Of a DNA stretch of 64,000 bases, positions 43,267 through 51,722 are shown one piece after another. The notes beneath the pieces are model-generated. The model saw only the letters and a program-made list of their open reading frames with translations, ran no database searches and was not told the origin of the DNA. The position numbers were made by a program, and so were the translations under genes. Position 1 is the stretch's first letter. Each line of letters starts with the position of its first letter. The stretch is from assembly GCF_007097365.1 (NCBI RefSeq), contig NZ_VJZR01000002.1:79367-143366 (forward strand), read 5' to 3'. This stretch comes from Flavobacterium franklandianum (GTDB lineage Bacteria; Bacteroidota; Bacteroidia; Flavobacteriales; Flavobacteriaceae).

Positions 43267-44895
43267 CTATTCTCCCAAAAATGGATATCTATAATCTTCC
43301 GGAGTTACAAAAGTTTCTTTGATCGTTCTTGGCGAAGCCCAACGCAATAAGTTCAAGGCAGAACCCGCTTTGTCATTCGTTCCAGAAGCTCTTGCGCCGC
43401 CAAAAGGCTGCATTCCTACAACTGCTCCAGTTGGTTTGTCGTTGATGTAGAAATTCCCCGCTGCGTTTTGCAAAGCCTCTGTTGCTTGCTCAATCGCGTA
43501 ACGATCTTTACTGAAAATTGCTCCAGTTAATGCATATTCTGAAGTGTTGTCTACTAATTTCAATGTTTCTTCCCACTTATCGTCTTCATAAACAAAAATC
43601 GTCATAACGGGCCCAAACAATTCGGTTTCCATAGTAGAATAATGTGGATTTGTGGTCACGATTATCGTTGGCACAATAAAATAACCAACCGATTTATCAT
43701 AGTTTCCACCAACGATGATTTCAGCATCCGAATCTTTTTTGGCTTGGTCAATAAAGCTAGCCAATTTATCAAATGAACCTTCGTGAATTACGGCGGTAAT
43801 AAAATTACCAAAATCTTCTGGCGAACCCATTTTCATTGATTTCACATCGGTAATCAATTGTTTTTTGAGTTCGGACCACATACTCTGAGGAACATAAGCT
43901 CTAGAAGCTGCGGAACATTTTTGTCCTTGAAATTCGAAAGCACCACGAACAATTCCGGTTGCCACTTGTTTCACATTCGCACTTGGATGCGCCACAACAA
44001 AATCTTTTCCGCCTGTTTCACCCACAATCCTTGGGTAGGTTTTATAATGGTGAATATTAGTTCCAATTTTTGCCCAAATATCTTTGAATACGTGAGTGGA
44101 ACCTGTGAAATGGATTCCGGCAAAATCACGGCTGGCCAAAACAGTATCGGTAATCATTAAAGCATCACCAAAAACAACGTTGATAACACCATCAGGAAGT
44201 CCTGCTTCTTTGAAAACATCGATGATGATTTTTGCGGAGAAAACTTGACTGTCACTTGGTTTCCAAATCACGACATTTCCCATCATTGCTGCACTTGCCG
44301 GAAGATTTCCTGCAATTGCCGTAAAGTTGAAAGGCGTAATGGCATAAACAAAACCTTCCAGCGGACGGTATTCCAATCTATTCCAAACATCGGAAGTGGA
44401 TTTGGGTTGATCGGCATAAATTTGCGTCATAAACTCTACGTTGTAACGCAAGAAATCTATGAATTCGCAAGAAGCGTCAATCTCGGCTTGAAAAATATTT
44501 TTGGATTGCGCAATCATTGTTGCTGCATTTATTTTGGCTCTGTAAGGTCCAGCAATTAGTTCGGCGGCTTTAAGGAAAATAGCGGCACGTTGTTCCCACG
44601 CCATATTGGCCCATTTTGCTTTTGAATCCAATGCATTGGTTATGGCTTTTTCGATATGCGATTTTTCAGCTAGATGATAGGTTCCCACAACGTGTTTATG
44701 GTCGTGTGGTGCCGTCATATTTTGGGTATTTCCGGTTCTAATTTCTTCGCTTCCAATGTATAAAGGAACATCGATAGTTGTATTCCACATTGTTTTATAA
44801 GCGGCAAGAACGGCAGCTTTTTCGGGAGAATTGGGTGCGTACGATTTTACGGGTTCGTTTACGGCTTTTGGCGCATTGAAAAATCCTTTCAGCAT
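43267..44895 (-). CDS. pruA: L-glutamate gamma-semialdehyde dehydrogenase
   Basis: A 542-residue NAD-dependent aldehyde dehydrogenase that finishes proline breakdown to glutamate (P5C dehydrogenase). The catalytic cysteine is Cys327 in FQGQKCSAAS, the general-base Glu is in VGETGGKDF, and the ALDH patterns ITPFNFTAIAGNLP and GAVVGMQPFGGARASGTN are seen. It is the single-function enzyme, without the proline dehydrogenase domain of PutA. It stands alone on this strand. The 289 bases upstream up to apaG show no gene. Confidence 0.94.
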   Translation of the reverse strand: MLKGFFNAPKAVNEPVKSYAPNSPEKAAVLAAYKTMWNTTIDVPLYIGSEEIRTGNTQNMTAPHDHKHVVGTYHLAEKSHIEKAITNALDSKAKWANMAWEQRAAIFLKAAELIAGPYRAKINAATMIAQSKNIFQAEIDASCEFIDFLRYNVEFMTQIYADQPKSTSDVWNRLEYRPLEGFVYAITPFNFTAIAGNLPASAAMMGNVVIWKPSDSQVFSAKIIIDVFKEAGLPDGVINVVFGDALMITDTVLASRDFAGIHFTGSTHVFKDIWAKIGTNIHHYKTYPRIVGETGGKDFVVAHPSANVKQVATGIVRGAFEFQGQKCSAASRAYVPQSMWSELKKQLITDVKSMKMGSPEDFGNFITAVIHEGSFDKLASFIDQAKKDSDAEIIVGGNYDKSVGYFIVPTIIVTTNPHYSTMETELFGPVMTIFVYEDDKWEETLKLVDNTSEYALTGAIFSKDRYAIEQATEALQNAAGNFYINDKPTGAVVGMQPFGGARASGTNDKAGSALNLLRWASPRTIKETFVTPEDYRYPFLGE

Positions 44896-45184
44896 ATCTT
44901 TATTTTTTTGAGAATTAGAAAATTTTCACAAAAGTACAAAGGATTGTTTTAAAAATTTGCAATTAATGGTTTAAATCTGATGATTCTATTTTTGGATTTA
45001 GCCTAGATCGAAATGAAAACCTCGGATTGAGAAAAGCTATTTTTTCTTGTAATTGTAGAGCGACCAAAGAAACCTCCTGCAATTGCATTAGAAAAAAAGA
45101 TTTTTGAAGGAGGAGTTGCAATGAAGAGCTGGAAATAGCTTATAAAAAAAATTATTGAGATTGCTTAGTTCCTCGAAACGACTT

Positions 45185-45571
45185 TTAATTCATAGCAAAC
45201 GGAGCACACAACTTGAATGTAGGGACGATAACTTTGAAATTTTTTGTGGAAGTAAAATTGATCATATTGAAATAGCCTTTCATTGCACCATATGGAGAAG
45301 CCAAAAGGCAGCCAGAATTGTAAGTATGCAATTCGCCTGGTTTTAAAACGGGTTTTTTGCCTACAACACCTTCTCCGTCAACCACTTCGTTGCTATTCAG
45401 GGAATCGAAAATTTCCCAATGACGCGAAATTAATTGTACCGAATCCTTGCTGTGGTTTTCGATGGTAATTTCATAACTAAAGGCAAAATGGATCTTGTAG
45501 TTTTTGAAGTAAGTGCCTTCAAAACTAGTCAAAACCGAAATTTTTATGCCTCTTGTTATTTGAGAAACCAT
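45185..45571 (-). CDS. apaG: ApaG protein
   Basis: A 128-residue ApaG-fold protein (Co2+/Mg2+-effect family) with the Ig-like core SFEGTYFKNYKIHFAFSYEI, ISRHWEIFDS and PYGAMKGYF. In other bacteria apaG lies next to ksgA and is linked to phosphate-ester metabolism and stress; here it stands alone, 80 bases from the T9SS plug gene, which is upstream of it on the same strand. Confidence 0.88.
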   Translation of the reverse strand: MVSQITRGIKISVLTSFEGTYFKNYKIHFAFSYEITIENHSKDSVQLISRHWEIFDSLNSNEVVDGEGVVGKKPVLKPGELHTYNSGCLLASPYGAMKGYFNMINFTSTKNFKVIVPTFKLCAPFAMN

Positions 45572-45650
45572 AGCAAAGTATTACGAATGAGTTTAATAAT
45601 TGCAAATTTACAAAAAAAAGGGTTACTAGTACTTTTTTGAGAAATGTTTT

Positions 45651-46904
45651 TTAGTTGGTGATTATAGTTGAATTTGTTGTAGCTTTTCCTATGACTTTTT
45701 GGTAACGGTCATTGTTTTCGCGGTAATACACTAAAATGGTGTAATCGTTTTCAGTTTGCCAAAAATTGCCGTCAATGGCATTTTCTCCATCGATATTTCC
45801 TTTGTCGTCGGCAATTTGATATTGAAAATTGGTAAATCCTTGTTTGATGAGAATGGCTTTTTCGTAGGTGTTTTTTTCTTTGTTGAAATCCATTTTGTAT
45901 TCGGGTGATAAGCTATAATTGTTGAACATTCCCGTGATATAAATGCCTTTATTCTTCATAAAAGTAGGGGCCGAAACACTAAAATAAACCCAAGCATAAT
46001 CGGCTTCAATTTCGTTTTTTGCGGCACCGATGTTACGAACTACAAAATTTCCATTCACGTCTGGATTTAGTGTATAAGGGTAATTTCCTCTCGCATTGTT
46101 GGTAAACAAATTAGAATTATAAATTCCGTTGCTGGAATCTATTCTCGAGATAGTATTGCCAGCTGATCTAATATTGCTGTTGTCAAAATATAAAAATTCA
46201 TTTCCTGCCCAAAATTGAGTTTCAGTATCGTATTTGTAAATTAATTCATTGCCAATGGTGTATTGCGGAACGATGTTTTTGATAGCTTGGTTCAATTGTC
46301 CGTTTTGAAACAATGCAATTTTTATATTCTTTATCGGGGTTTGAAAATTGATAGCAAGCGACTTTATCGAAAATTCGATATTGTGTTTGTACTCCAAATA
46401 ATTTGCTGTTCTCGCTCTTCTAATTTGCATAGGAATAGTTACGAGATCTTCGTAAACGATGAATTTTCGTGACAAAATAACCTCTCGACTTTCGTCTAAA
46501 ATTTTCAAGATATAATTGCCGCTGATTCGTAATTGCATAAACTGATTGGGAACTGGCAATATGTAGTGCGAATAAATCTGTAATGTATTGATGGAGTTTT
46601 CGTATTGTATGATTCTTTGCCCGTCGAAACCTGTCATATACTCGTTTTTTGGAATAGTTGTTGGATTCCAATTATAGTCACAATGCACAATTTCGAAGTA
46701 ATAATTGGCTTCATTGCCATAGAGATCATCAAATTGAAATTGGAAACCGTCTCCTAATTTAAAAATTGGAACAACATTTTCGTTGCTTTGTACAAAAGAA
46801 ACGGTTTTGATATTATAAGGCGGAAGAACCTCGGTTTGTGTTTGTGCAAATGCTGAAGTGACAATAAAAATCAATAGTATTTTTTGAAAAATATCTTTAG
46901 ACAT
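45651..46904 (-). CDS. Type IX secretion system plug protein (DUF5103)
   Basis: A 417-residue outer-membrane/periplasmic protein with signal peptide KILLIFIVTSAFAQ. The DUF5103 family was identified as the 'Plug' that closes the T9SS translocon SprA/Sov. Recognisable segments are SNENVVPIFKLGDGFQFQFDDL, YFEIVHCDYNW and ITGMFNNYSLSPEY. The ATG at 46904 is preferred because the signal peptide begins there (MSKDIFQK); an upstream ATG at 46925 adds seven residues. It fits the T9SS cargo at 1543 and 14857. Confidence 0.85.
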   Translation of the reverse strand: MSKDIFQKILLIFIVTSAFAQTQTEVLPPYNIKTVSFVQSNENVVPIFKLGDGFQFQFDDLYGNEANYYFEIVHCDYNWNPTTIPKNEYMTGFDGQRIIQYENSINTLQIYSHYILPVPNQFMQLRISGNYILKILDESREVILSRKFIVYEDLVTIPMQIRRARTANYLEYKHNIEFSIKSLAINFQTPIKNIKIALFQNGQLNQAIKNIVPQYTIGNELIYKYDTETQFWAGNEFLYFDNSNIRSAGNTISRIDSSNGIYNSNLFTNNARGNYPYTLNPDVNGNFVVRNIGAAKNEIEADYAWVYFSVSAPTFMKNKGIYITGMFNNYSLSPEYKMDFNKEKNTYEKAILIKQGFTNFQYQIADDKGNIDGENAIDGNFWQTENDYTILVYYRENNDRYQKVIGKATTNSTIITN

Positions 46905-46984
46905 AGTGCTTTGTTTTTGGTGCATTGTAAATATAACGAAATATAACTCTAAATTATTAGAAGTTTTTAGAGAAACTCAAAACC

Positions 46985-47428
46985 TTACTGTTTTTGTTTT
47001 TGATAATACAATGCAGGAAGAAATAAAAGCAAAAATATGGGTTGAATTAGAAATCGTCTCACATAGAAGAGGCCCATTTTGTTAGAGTCTCCATTTTTTA
47101 AAAGAATGAAAAAGAAAGCAGCGACTAGAATCACAAAAAAAATCAAATATAAAAAAGAAGCAAATTTTATGGCGTCGATGTCTTTGAATAAAACATAAAT
47201 TATGGCTAATGAAAGGCTTGTGTTTAGAAAATATCTAAAAAATAAACCGCCAAATAATTGGAGATTATCAATTTCTGGAATGGGTAAATTGAAATAATCA
47301 CCCTTGAAATAATCTAGAAAAGGATCATAAAACAAGCTGTCTTCGTAGGCTCGAATTAGAACCAAAGCCACGACAAATAACATTGCAAGTGCAATTCTTA
47401 CTTTATGATTGAATAGTTTTTTTAGCAT
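46985..47428 (-). CDS. Exosortase F-associated membrane protein
   Basis: A 147-residue protein with four membrane helices and the family marks EDSLFYDPFLDYFKGDY and LPIPEIDNLQLFGGLFFRYFLNT. Its family is defined by being next to xrtF. The ATG at 47428 (MLKKLFNHK) overlaps the end of xrtF by 26 bases, so the two are translationally coupled. It is likely a partner of XrtF in the inner membrane; the precise role is not known. Confidence 0.85.
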   Translation of the reverse strand: MLKKLFNHKVRIALAMLFVVALVLIRAYEDSLFYDPFLDYFKGDYFNLPIPEIDNLQLFGGLFFRYFLNTSLSLAIIYVLFKDIDAIKFASFLYLIFFVILVAAFFFILLKNGDSNKMGLFYVRRFLIQPIFLLLFLPALYYQKQKQ

Positions 47429-47960
47429 ATTTTGAAAATTTATTGACCCAAATAATCCACAACACAAAAACTACTCCATAAATAAACAATGGAAACAAAA
47501 CGCCGTGCAAAAAATGTTGCTGTTCAGGATAATAATACATCAAAACACACAAAAGTGCAATTCTAAAAACGTTTAGAATATGAATGAGAATGCTTCCGCC
47601 AATGATATATAAAATGGTTGGTTTTATTTTTCCCGAAAAAGCGATTATGAATGAAATAAATAAGATAATTACGCTCAAAGCGTTACAGCCTTCTATTATT
47701 CGGGCCATTGATTTTTGATTGAAATATAAATTTACTGCAGGTTCTTTTGAATTTGGGGCGGTTTTGACATCACAATTAAAGAAAAGCAACACATCCTCTG
47801 TTTGTTGTGCAACTAGTTTTGTAAAACTATCCGCTTCATTTTTTTTCACATCAAATTGTCCAAGATAAATTTGATAAACAAATGTCAAGAGTAAGTAAGT
47901 CAATGAAAATTTGCCTAAAAACAGCAAAAACGGTTTATAAAGAATAAAATATTTTTTCAA
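47403..47960 (-). CDS. xrtF: Exosortase XrtF
   Basis: A 185-residue inner-membrane cysteine peptidase/transpeptidase of the exosortase family. The catalytic triad candidates are Cys92 in IIEGCNAL, Arg133 in LNVFRIALL and His152 in HFLHGVLFP, the usual Cys-Arg-His order. It should cut a sorting signal (a C-terminal hydrophobic anchor with a recognition motif) and may attach the protein to a surface glycan. No protein with a recognisable XrtF target signal was found in the window. The associated gene follows with an overlap. Confidence 0.88.
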   Translation of the reverse strand: MKKYFILYKPFLLFLGKFSLTYLLLTFVYQIYLGQFDVKKNEADSFTKLVAQQTEDVLLFFNCDVKTAPNSKEPAVNLYFNQKSMARIIEGCNALSVIILFISFIIAFSGKIKPTILYIIGGSILIHILNVFRIALLCVLMYYYPEQQHFLHGVLFPLFIYGVVFVLWIIWVNKFSKYAKKTIQS

Positions 47961-48026
47961 AATTAACTTTTTAACAAATTTATATAAAATTAAACAGCCG
48001 TATTTAAATACTTTTACAAAAAATAA

Positions 48027-48488
48027 ATGATTATGACTTTCGAAGAATTAAAACCAAAAGTAACCGATATTATTTCTAATTCCAACATATCTAGAGAAGA
48101 AAAACTGTTGAAAACATGTGAACTTCTCAGTAACAGCATCGATTACTACAATTGGGTTGGGTTTTATTTTGCCAATCATGAGACCAAAACCCTGCATCTA
48201 GGTCCTTATGTTGGTGCAGAAACAGATCATACTGTAATCCCTTTTGGAAAAGGGATTTGCGGACAAGTAGCGGTTTCTAATGCTAATTTTGTAGTTCCTG
48301 ATGTGGCAGCACAGGATAATTATATTGCTTGCAGTTTTACAGTAAAGTCCGAAATTGTGGTTCCTTTATTTGTAAACGGAGAGAATATAGGGCAAATCGA
48401 TATTGACAGTCACGTTCTCAATCCGTTTACAGCGGAAGACGAACGATTTTTGGAATTTGTTTGCTCAGAAATTTCAAAAATGTATTAA
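48027..48488 (+). CDS. GAF domain protein, free methionine-R-sulfoxide reductase type
   Basis: A 153-residue single GAF domain like E. coli YebR (fRMsr), which reduces free Met-R-sulfoxide. The core is YNWVGFYFANHETKTLHLGPYVG, GKGICGQVAVSNANFVVPDV and EIVVPLFVNGENIGQIDIDS. Of the three cysteines used by E. coli (84, 94, 118) two are seen here, in GICG and YIACS; the first, in the loop after GPY, is replaced by GAETDHTV. If the enzyme is active it must therefore use a two-Cys mechanism. ATG at 48027 or 48033 (MTFEEL) are both possible. Confidence 0.83.
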   Translation: MIMTFEELKPKVTDIISNSNISREEKLLKTCELLSNSIDYYNWVGFYFANHETKTLHLGPYVGAETDHTVIPFGKGICGQVAVSNANFVVPDVAAQDNYIACSFTVKSEIVVPLFVNGENIGQIDIDSHVLNPFTAEDERFLEFVCSEISKMY

Positions 48489-48573
48489 AGTAAAAACTAT
48501 TCTAATTTTTATCTAAAATTCTACCATATTCCCAAAGAAATCCGAGTATAGGGTTGAATGGACTTGAATTTAG

Positions 48574-48613
48574 ACCTCGCCTGTTTTTAAAATGGGCGAG
48601 GTTTACTGTTTTT
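48574..48613 (+). terminator. Terminator after the GAF gene
   Basis: ACCTCGCC and GGCGAGGT pair around a 13-base loop and TTTACTGTTTTT follows. The other 260 bases of the gap to the next gene show no coding frame of interest except a -7 element at 48693. Confidence 0.7.
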
Positions 48614-48692
48614 ATGAAAACCCCAAATTTGTATAGATTGTCTTTTATCACTATTTTTTTTGAATAAAGCATTTATTCTGCTTTATGTTTTA

Positions 48693-48700
48693 TATCTTTG
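48693..48700 (+). promoter_or_regulatory. Putative -7 element of the DUF2452 gene
   Basis: TATCTTTG is an exact TANNTTTG match 88 bases before the ATG at 48788. It is the most likely promoter of the photolyase island. The -33 element is unclear. Confidence 0.45.
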
Positions 48701-48787
48701 TTTAATATTTATTTGTTTTTGTTAAACAAAATAATTTTAACTCAAATCTATACCTATTTTCATAAATCAAATGTAATTTTCACAAAA

Positions 48788-49222
48788 ATGAAAAATGAAA
48801 AACCGGACAACATAGTATTTTCTGATCAAGAGGGATACAACGCTAGTCTATTGCCTTATGCAACAAATGTAGGCGCGCCTGCCATAAAAACGGAAGACGT
48901 CGTTGCTTGGAAAACGAGAGGGATTCATCAAGTAAACAAAGAGTTCGAAAATAAGTTCAATGAACTCAAGCAACACTACAAAAACCTGATGGAAGAATAC
49001 GAGTGGAACGATATGGTTTACAATGCTAAGTTTTCATTTGAACCTGTTATTGGCGAAATCTACCATTTGTACACTGCCGATGATGGTGTTAATTTTCTTT
49101 CTTTGATTGGTCCAACCGAATGGAACAAAGAGCATATTGCTACTTTTAAACTCAATAGTGATAAAAAGTGGATCAAATTAGAACCAAATGAAAGGGTTAC
49201 ACAAAACTCAAAATTTTGGTAG
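48788..49222 (+). CDS. DUF2452 domain-containing protein
   Basis: A 144-residue soluble protein of the DUF2452 family. Family segments are KPDNIVFSDQEGYNASLLPYAT, NVGAPAIKTEDV and YEWNDMVYNAKFSFEPVIGEIYHLY, ending FLSLIGPTEWN. The ATG at 48788 (MKNEKPDNIVF) is taken because upstream in-frame codons are A/T-rich leader. It is 48 bases before the first photolyase gene on the same strand and may be part of that unit. Function unknown. Confidence 0.78.
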   Translation: MKNEKPDNIVFSDQEGYNASLLPYATNVGAPAIKTEDVVAWKTRGIHQVNKEFENKFNELKQHYKNLMEEYEWNDMVYNAKFSFEPVIGEIYHLYTADDGVNFLSLIGPTEWNKEHIATFKLNSDKKWIKLEPNERVTQNSKFW

Positions 49223-49270
49223 TTAGTGTAAAATAAAATGCAATCTAGTGCTTATTTCACAACATAAACT

Positions 49271-50767
49271 TTGAATAAAACGTCTATAAATATTGTTTGG
49301 TTTAAACGCGATTTGCGGTTCTTTGATAACGAAGCATTATTTAACGCACATCACTCAGGTTTGCCTTTATTGTTGGTGTATATTTTTGAACCGTCGGTTA
49401 TGAATTATGACGATGCAGATGTGCGTCATTGGCGATTTATTTACGAATCGATTCAAGATTTGCAAAGGAAATTGAATGCGTCAAACAGCAAATTGTATTT
49501 TTTTCATAACGATGCGAAATTTGTATTTTCAGAAATAATTAAAAATTTTGAGGTGAAAACCATTTTTTCGCATCAAGAAATTGGTAACAAAATCACATTT
49601 GACAGAGACATTGCTATGCAAGAACTTTTTCAAGAAAATAATATCGTTTGGAAGGAGTTTCAAATGCACGGTGTCATCCGAAAATTAAAATCGCGACAAA
49701 ATTGGGACAAACGTTGGGAAGAAGTGATGCGAGCAAGTCCCAAAATCTTAAAAGAATCCGATTTAAAAACCATTCATTTAGATTCTGATTTTTACGAAAG
49801 TTTAAAAGGGGAAGTTTTACCAATTGAAATCACAACTCCAAACAAAAATTTCCAGCAAGGAGGCGAGACTTTGGCTTGGCGGTATTTAGACAGTTTTGTC
49901 AAAGAGCGTTATGTCAATTATAGCAAACACATTTCAAAACCCGCTTTAAGCAGGAAAGGCTGTAGCCGATTGTCGCCCTATTTAGCTTACGGAAACATCA
50001 GTATGCGAATGGTGTATCAATATACGAATCAGTTTTATGAAGCGTCGAAAAACAAACGGGCGATTCTCAATTTTGTTTCGCGTTTGCATTGGCATTGCCA
50101 TTTTATGCAAAAATTTGAAGACGAATGCGAAATGGAATTCGAAAACGCTAACCGAGCTTATGATACTTTAATCAAACCAAAAAACGAAACCTACATAAAA
50201 GCTTGGCAAGAAGGCAAAACGGGCGTTCCCATTGTCGATGCTTGTATGCGATGTTTGGTCGCAACGGGTTACATCAATTTCAGAATGCGAGCGATGGTGG
50301 TTTCTTTTTTTACGTTTAATTTATGGCAAGATTGGCGTGAATTGCATTTCTTGGCGAGACAATTTCTGGATTATGAACCTGGAATTCATTATCCGCAAAT
50401 TCAGATGCAATCGGGCACAACAGGAATTAATACCATCCGAATTTATAATCCCATAAAAAACTCCGAAGAACACGATTCCGAAGGTATTTTCATCAAGCAA
50501 TGGTTACCAGAATTGGCTGAAATCCCTGTTCATTTATTGCACGAACCTTGGAAAATGAACGAAATGGAACAGCAATTTTATAATTGCAAAATTGGCGAAG
50601 ATTATCCCGAACCAATAGTAAACATTGAAGAAACCCGAAAATACGCCAGCGATATTGCGTGGAGTTTCCGCAAAAAAGAGGAAGTAAAACAGGAAGGCAA
50701 ACGAATTTTACAAAAACACGTGAGTAACCCAAATTCAAGAAGAACTAAATCACCAAAAAAAACCTAA
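49271..50767 (+). CDS. Divergent photolyase/cryptochrome family protein
   Basis: A 498-residue flavoprotein of the photolyase superfamily. Residues 1-170 are the alpha/beta antenna domain ([19 protein letters not shown]) and 220-460 the FAD-binding helical domain ([54 protein letters not shown]). Two usual signals are replaced: the HNRxRM block after 'TGY' reads [13 protein letters not shown], and the strand that normally carries the N5-contacting Asn reads [14 protein letters not shown]. The start is TTG at 49271; no ATG precedes it in frame after the last stop. It begins a five-gene run and is probably either a photoreceptor or a repair enzyme. Confidence 0.84.
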   Translation: MNKTSINIVWFKRDLRFFDNEALFNAHHSGLPLLLVYIFEPSVMNYDDADVRHWRFIYESIQDLQRKLNASNSKLYFFHNDAKFVFSEIIKNFEVKTIFSHQEIGNKITFDRDIAMQELFQENNIVWKEFQMHGVIRKLKSRQNWDKRWEEVMRASPKILKESDLKTIHLDSDFYESLKGEVLPIEITTPNKNFQQGGETLAWRYLDSFVKERYVNYSKHISKPALSRKGCSRLSPYLAYGNISMRMVYQYTNQFYEASKNKRAILNFVSRLHWHCHFMQKFEDECEMEFENANRAYDTLIKPKNETYIKAWQEGKTGVPIVDACMRCLVATGYINFRMRAMVVSFFTFNLWQDWRELHFLARQFLDYEPGIHYPQIQMQSGTTGINTIRIYNPIKNSEEHDSEGIFIKQWLPELAEIPVHLLHEPWKMNEMEQQFYNCKIGEDYPEPIVNIEETRKYASDIAWSFRKKEEVKQEGKRILQKHVSNPNSRRTKSPKKT

Positions 50768-50770
50768 AAA

Positions 50771-51508
50771 ATGGCACTATTTTTAAAAGCAAATTGGGAA
50801 AATATAATAATGGTAAATTATGAAATTGACCCCGAAATTCTAATTCCTTTTTTACCAAAAGGGGTAGAATTAGATTTATTTAACGAAAAATGCTACATCA
50901 GTTTAGTGGGTTTTATGTTCAAAAAAACAAAATTGTTTACTATTCCAATTCCGTTTTTTGGGAGTTTTGAAGAAATCAATTTACGGTTTTATGTGAGACG
51001 AAAAGAAGAAAACGGTAGTACAAAACGAGGTGTAGTTTTTATAAACGAAACCATTCCGTATCCAATTGTGGCTTGGGTTGCCAATAAATTATACAACGAA
51101 CATTACACGGTTGTGCCAACCAAGCACAAGATAATTGAAGAAAAATTATTAAAAAAAATAAAATTTGAATGGTTGTTAAACAAAAAATGGAATTCCATTG
51201 CCGTAACAACAGCGACCACATCCGAAAAGATGAAGCCAAATTCATTAGAAAGTTTTATCTACGAAAACTATTATGGATATACAAAAATTAATGAAAACAA
51301 AACCGAAGAATACAAATTGCAACATCCAAGTTGGAAGGTAAGTGAAGTTTTGGATTATAAAATTGACTGTGATTTTGAGGCAATGTACGGGAAATCATTT
51401 TCGGTTTTAAACCAAACAAAACCCGAAGCGGTTTTCATAGCCGATGGTTCCGCTGTGGCGATAGAATGGAAAAGAACAAAACTAAATTTTGACAATGAAA
51501 GGCGTTAA
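50771..51508 (+). CDS. DUF2071 (YqjF-like) protein
   Basis: A 245-residue protein of the DUF2071 family, whose fold resembles acetoacetate decarboxylase. Segments: [40 protein letters not shown] and [22 protein letters not shown]. It starts 3 bases after the photolyase stop and its end overlaps the DUF2256 gene by 14 bases, so it is translated from the same message. Its enzymatic activity is unknown; the link to photolyases is only by position, which is seen in other genomes. Confidence 0.8.
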   Translation: MALFLKANWENIIMVNYEIDPEILIPFLPKGVELDLFNEKCYISLVGFMFKKTKLFTIPIPFFGSFEEINLRFYVRRKEENGSTKRGVVFINETIPYPIVAWVANKLYNEHYTVVPTKHKIIEEKLLKKIKFEWLLNKKWNSIAVTTATTSEKMKPNSLESFIYENYYGYTKINENKTEEYKLQHPSWKVSEVLDYKIDCDFEAMYGKSFSVLNQTKPEAVFIADGSAVAIEWKRTKLNFDNERR

Positions 51509-51632
51509 AAAACAAAACCTACCCAATAAAATTTGCGTTGTTTGCAACAAACCTTTCGCTTGGCGCAAAAAATGGGAGAAAGTCTGGAACGAAGTGAAAT
51601 ATTGTAGCGATAAATGTAGAAGTAGAAAATAA
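51495..51632 (+). CDS. DUF2256 small zinc-binding protein
   Basis: A 45-residue protein too short to be found by length alone. It has the complete DUF2256 signature: [16 protein letters not shown], then [11 protein letters not shown], giving a CxxC ... CxxxC zinc site rich in Lys, Arg and Trp, which hints at nucleic-acid binding. The ATG at 51495 overlaps the end of the DUF2071 gene. DUF2256 genes are often adjacent to photolyase or cryptochrome genes, and the same is seen here. Confidence 0.8.
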   Translation: MKGVKKQNLPNKICVVCNKPFAWRKKWEKVWNEVKYCSDKCRSRK

Positions 51633-51639
51633 AAAATTA

Positions 51640-51707
51640 AACCATTAAGTTCATTAAGAAAATTAAGATTTACAGTGTTCTTAACTTTCTTGATTTTCTT
51701 AATGGTT
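51640..51707. repeat. Long imperfect hairpin between DUF2256 and the Fe-S photolyase
   Basis: AACCATTAAG at 51640-51649 pairs with CTTAATGGTT at 51698-51707, and inside it AAGAAAATTAAGA pairs with TCTTAACTTTCTT with a mismatch. The 68-base structure lies in the gap before the second photolyase. It may be an attenuator or simply one of the interspersed oligomer hairpins of this genome. Confidence 0.55.
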
Positions 51708-51722
51708 CGAAAAACTAAGCAA

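Noticed and set aside
44896..45184. Possible small RNA or gene between pruA and apaG
   Set aside because: The stretch has short imperfect inverted words (CCTCCTGCAATTGC and GGAGGAGTTGCAATG) but no stable hairpin, promoter match or coding frame.
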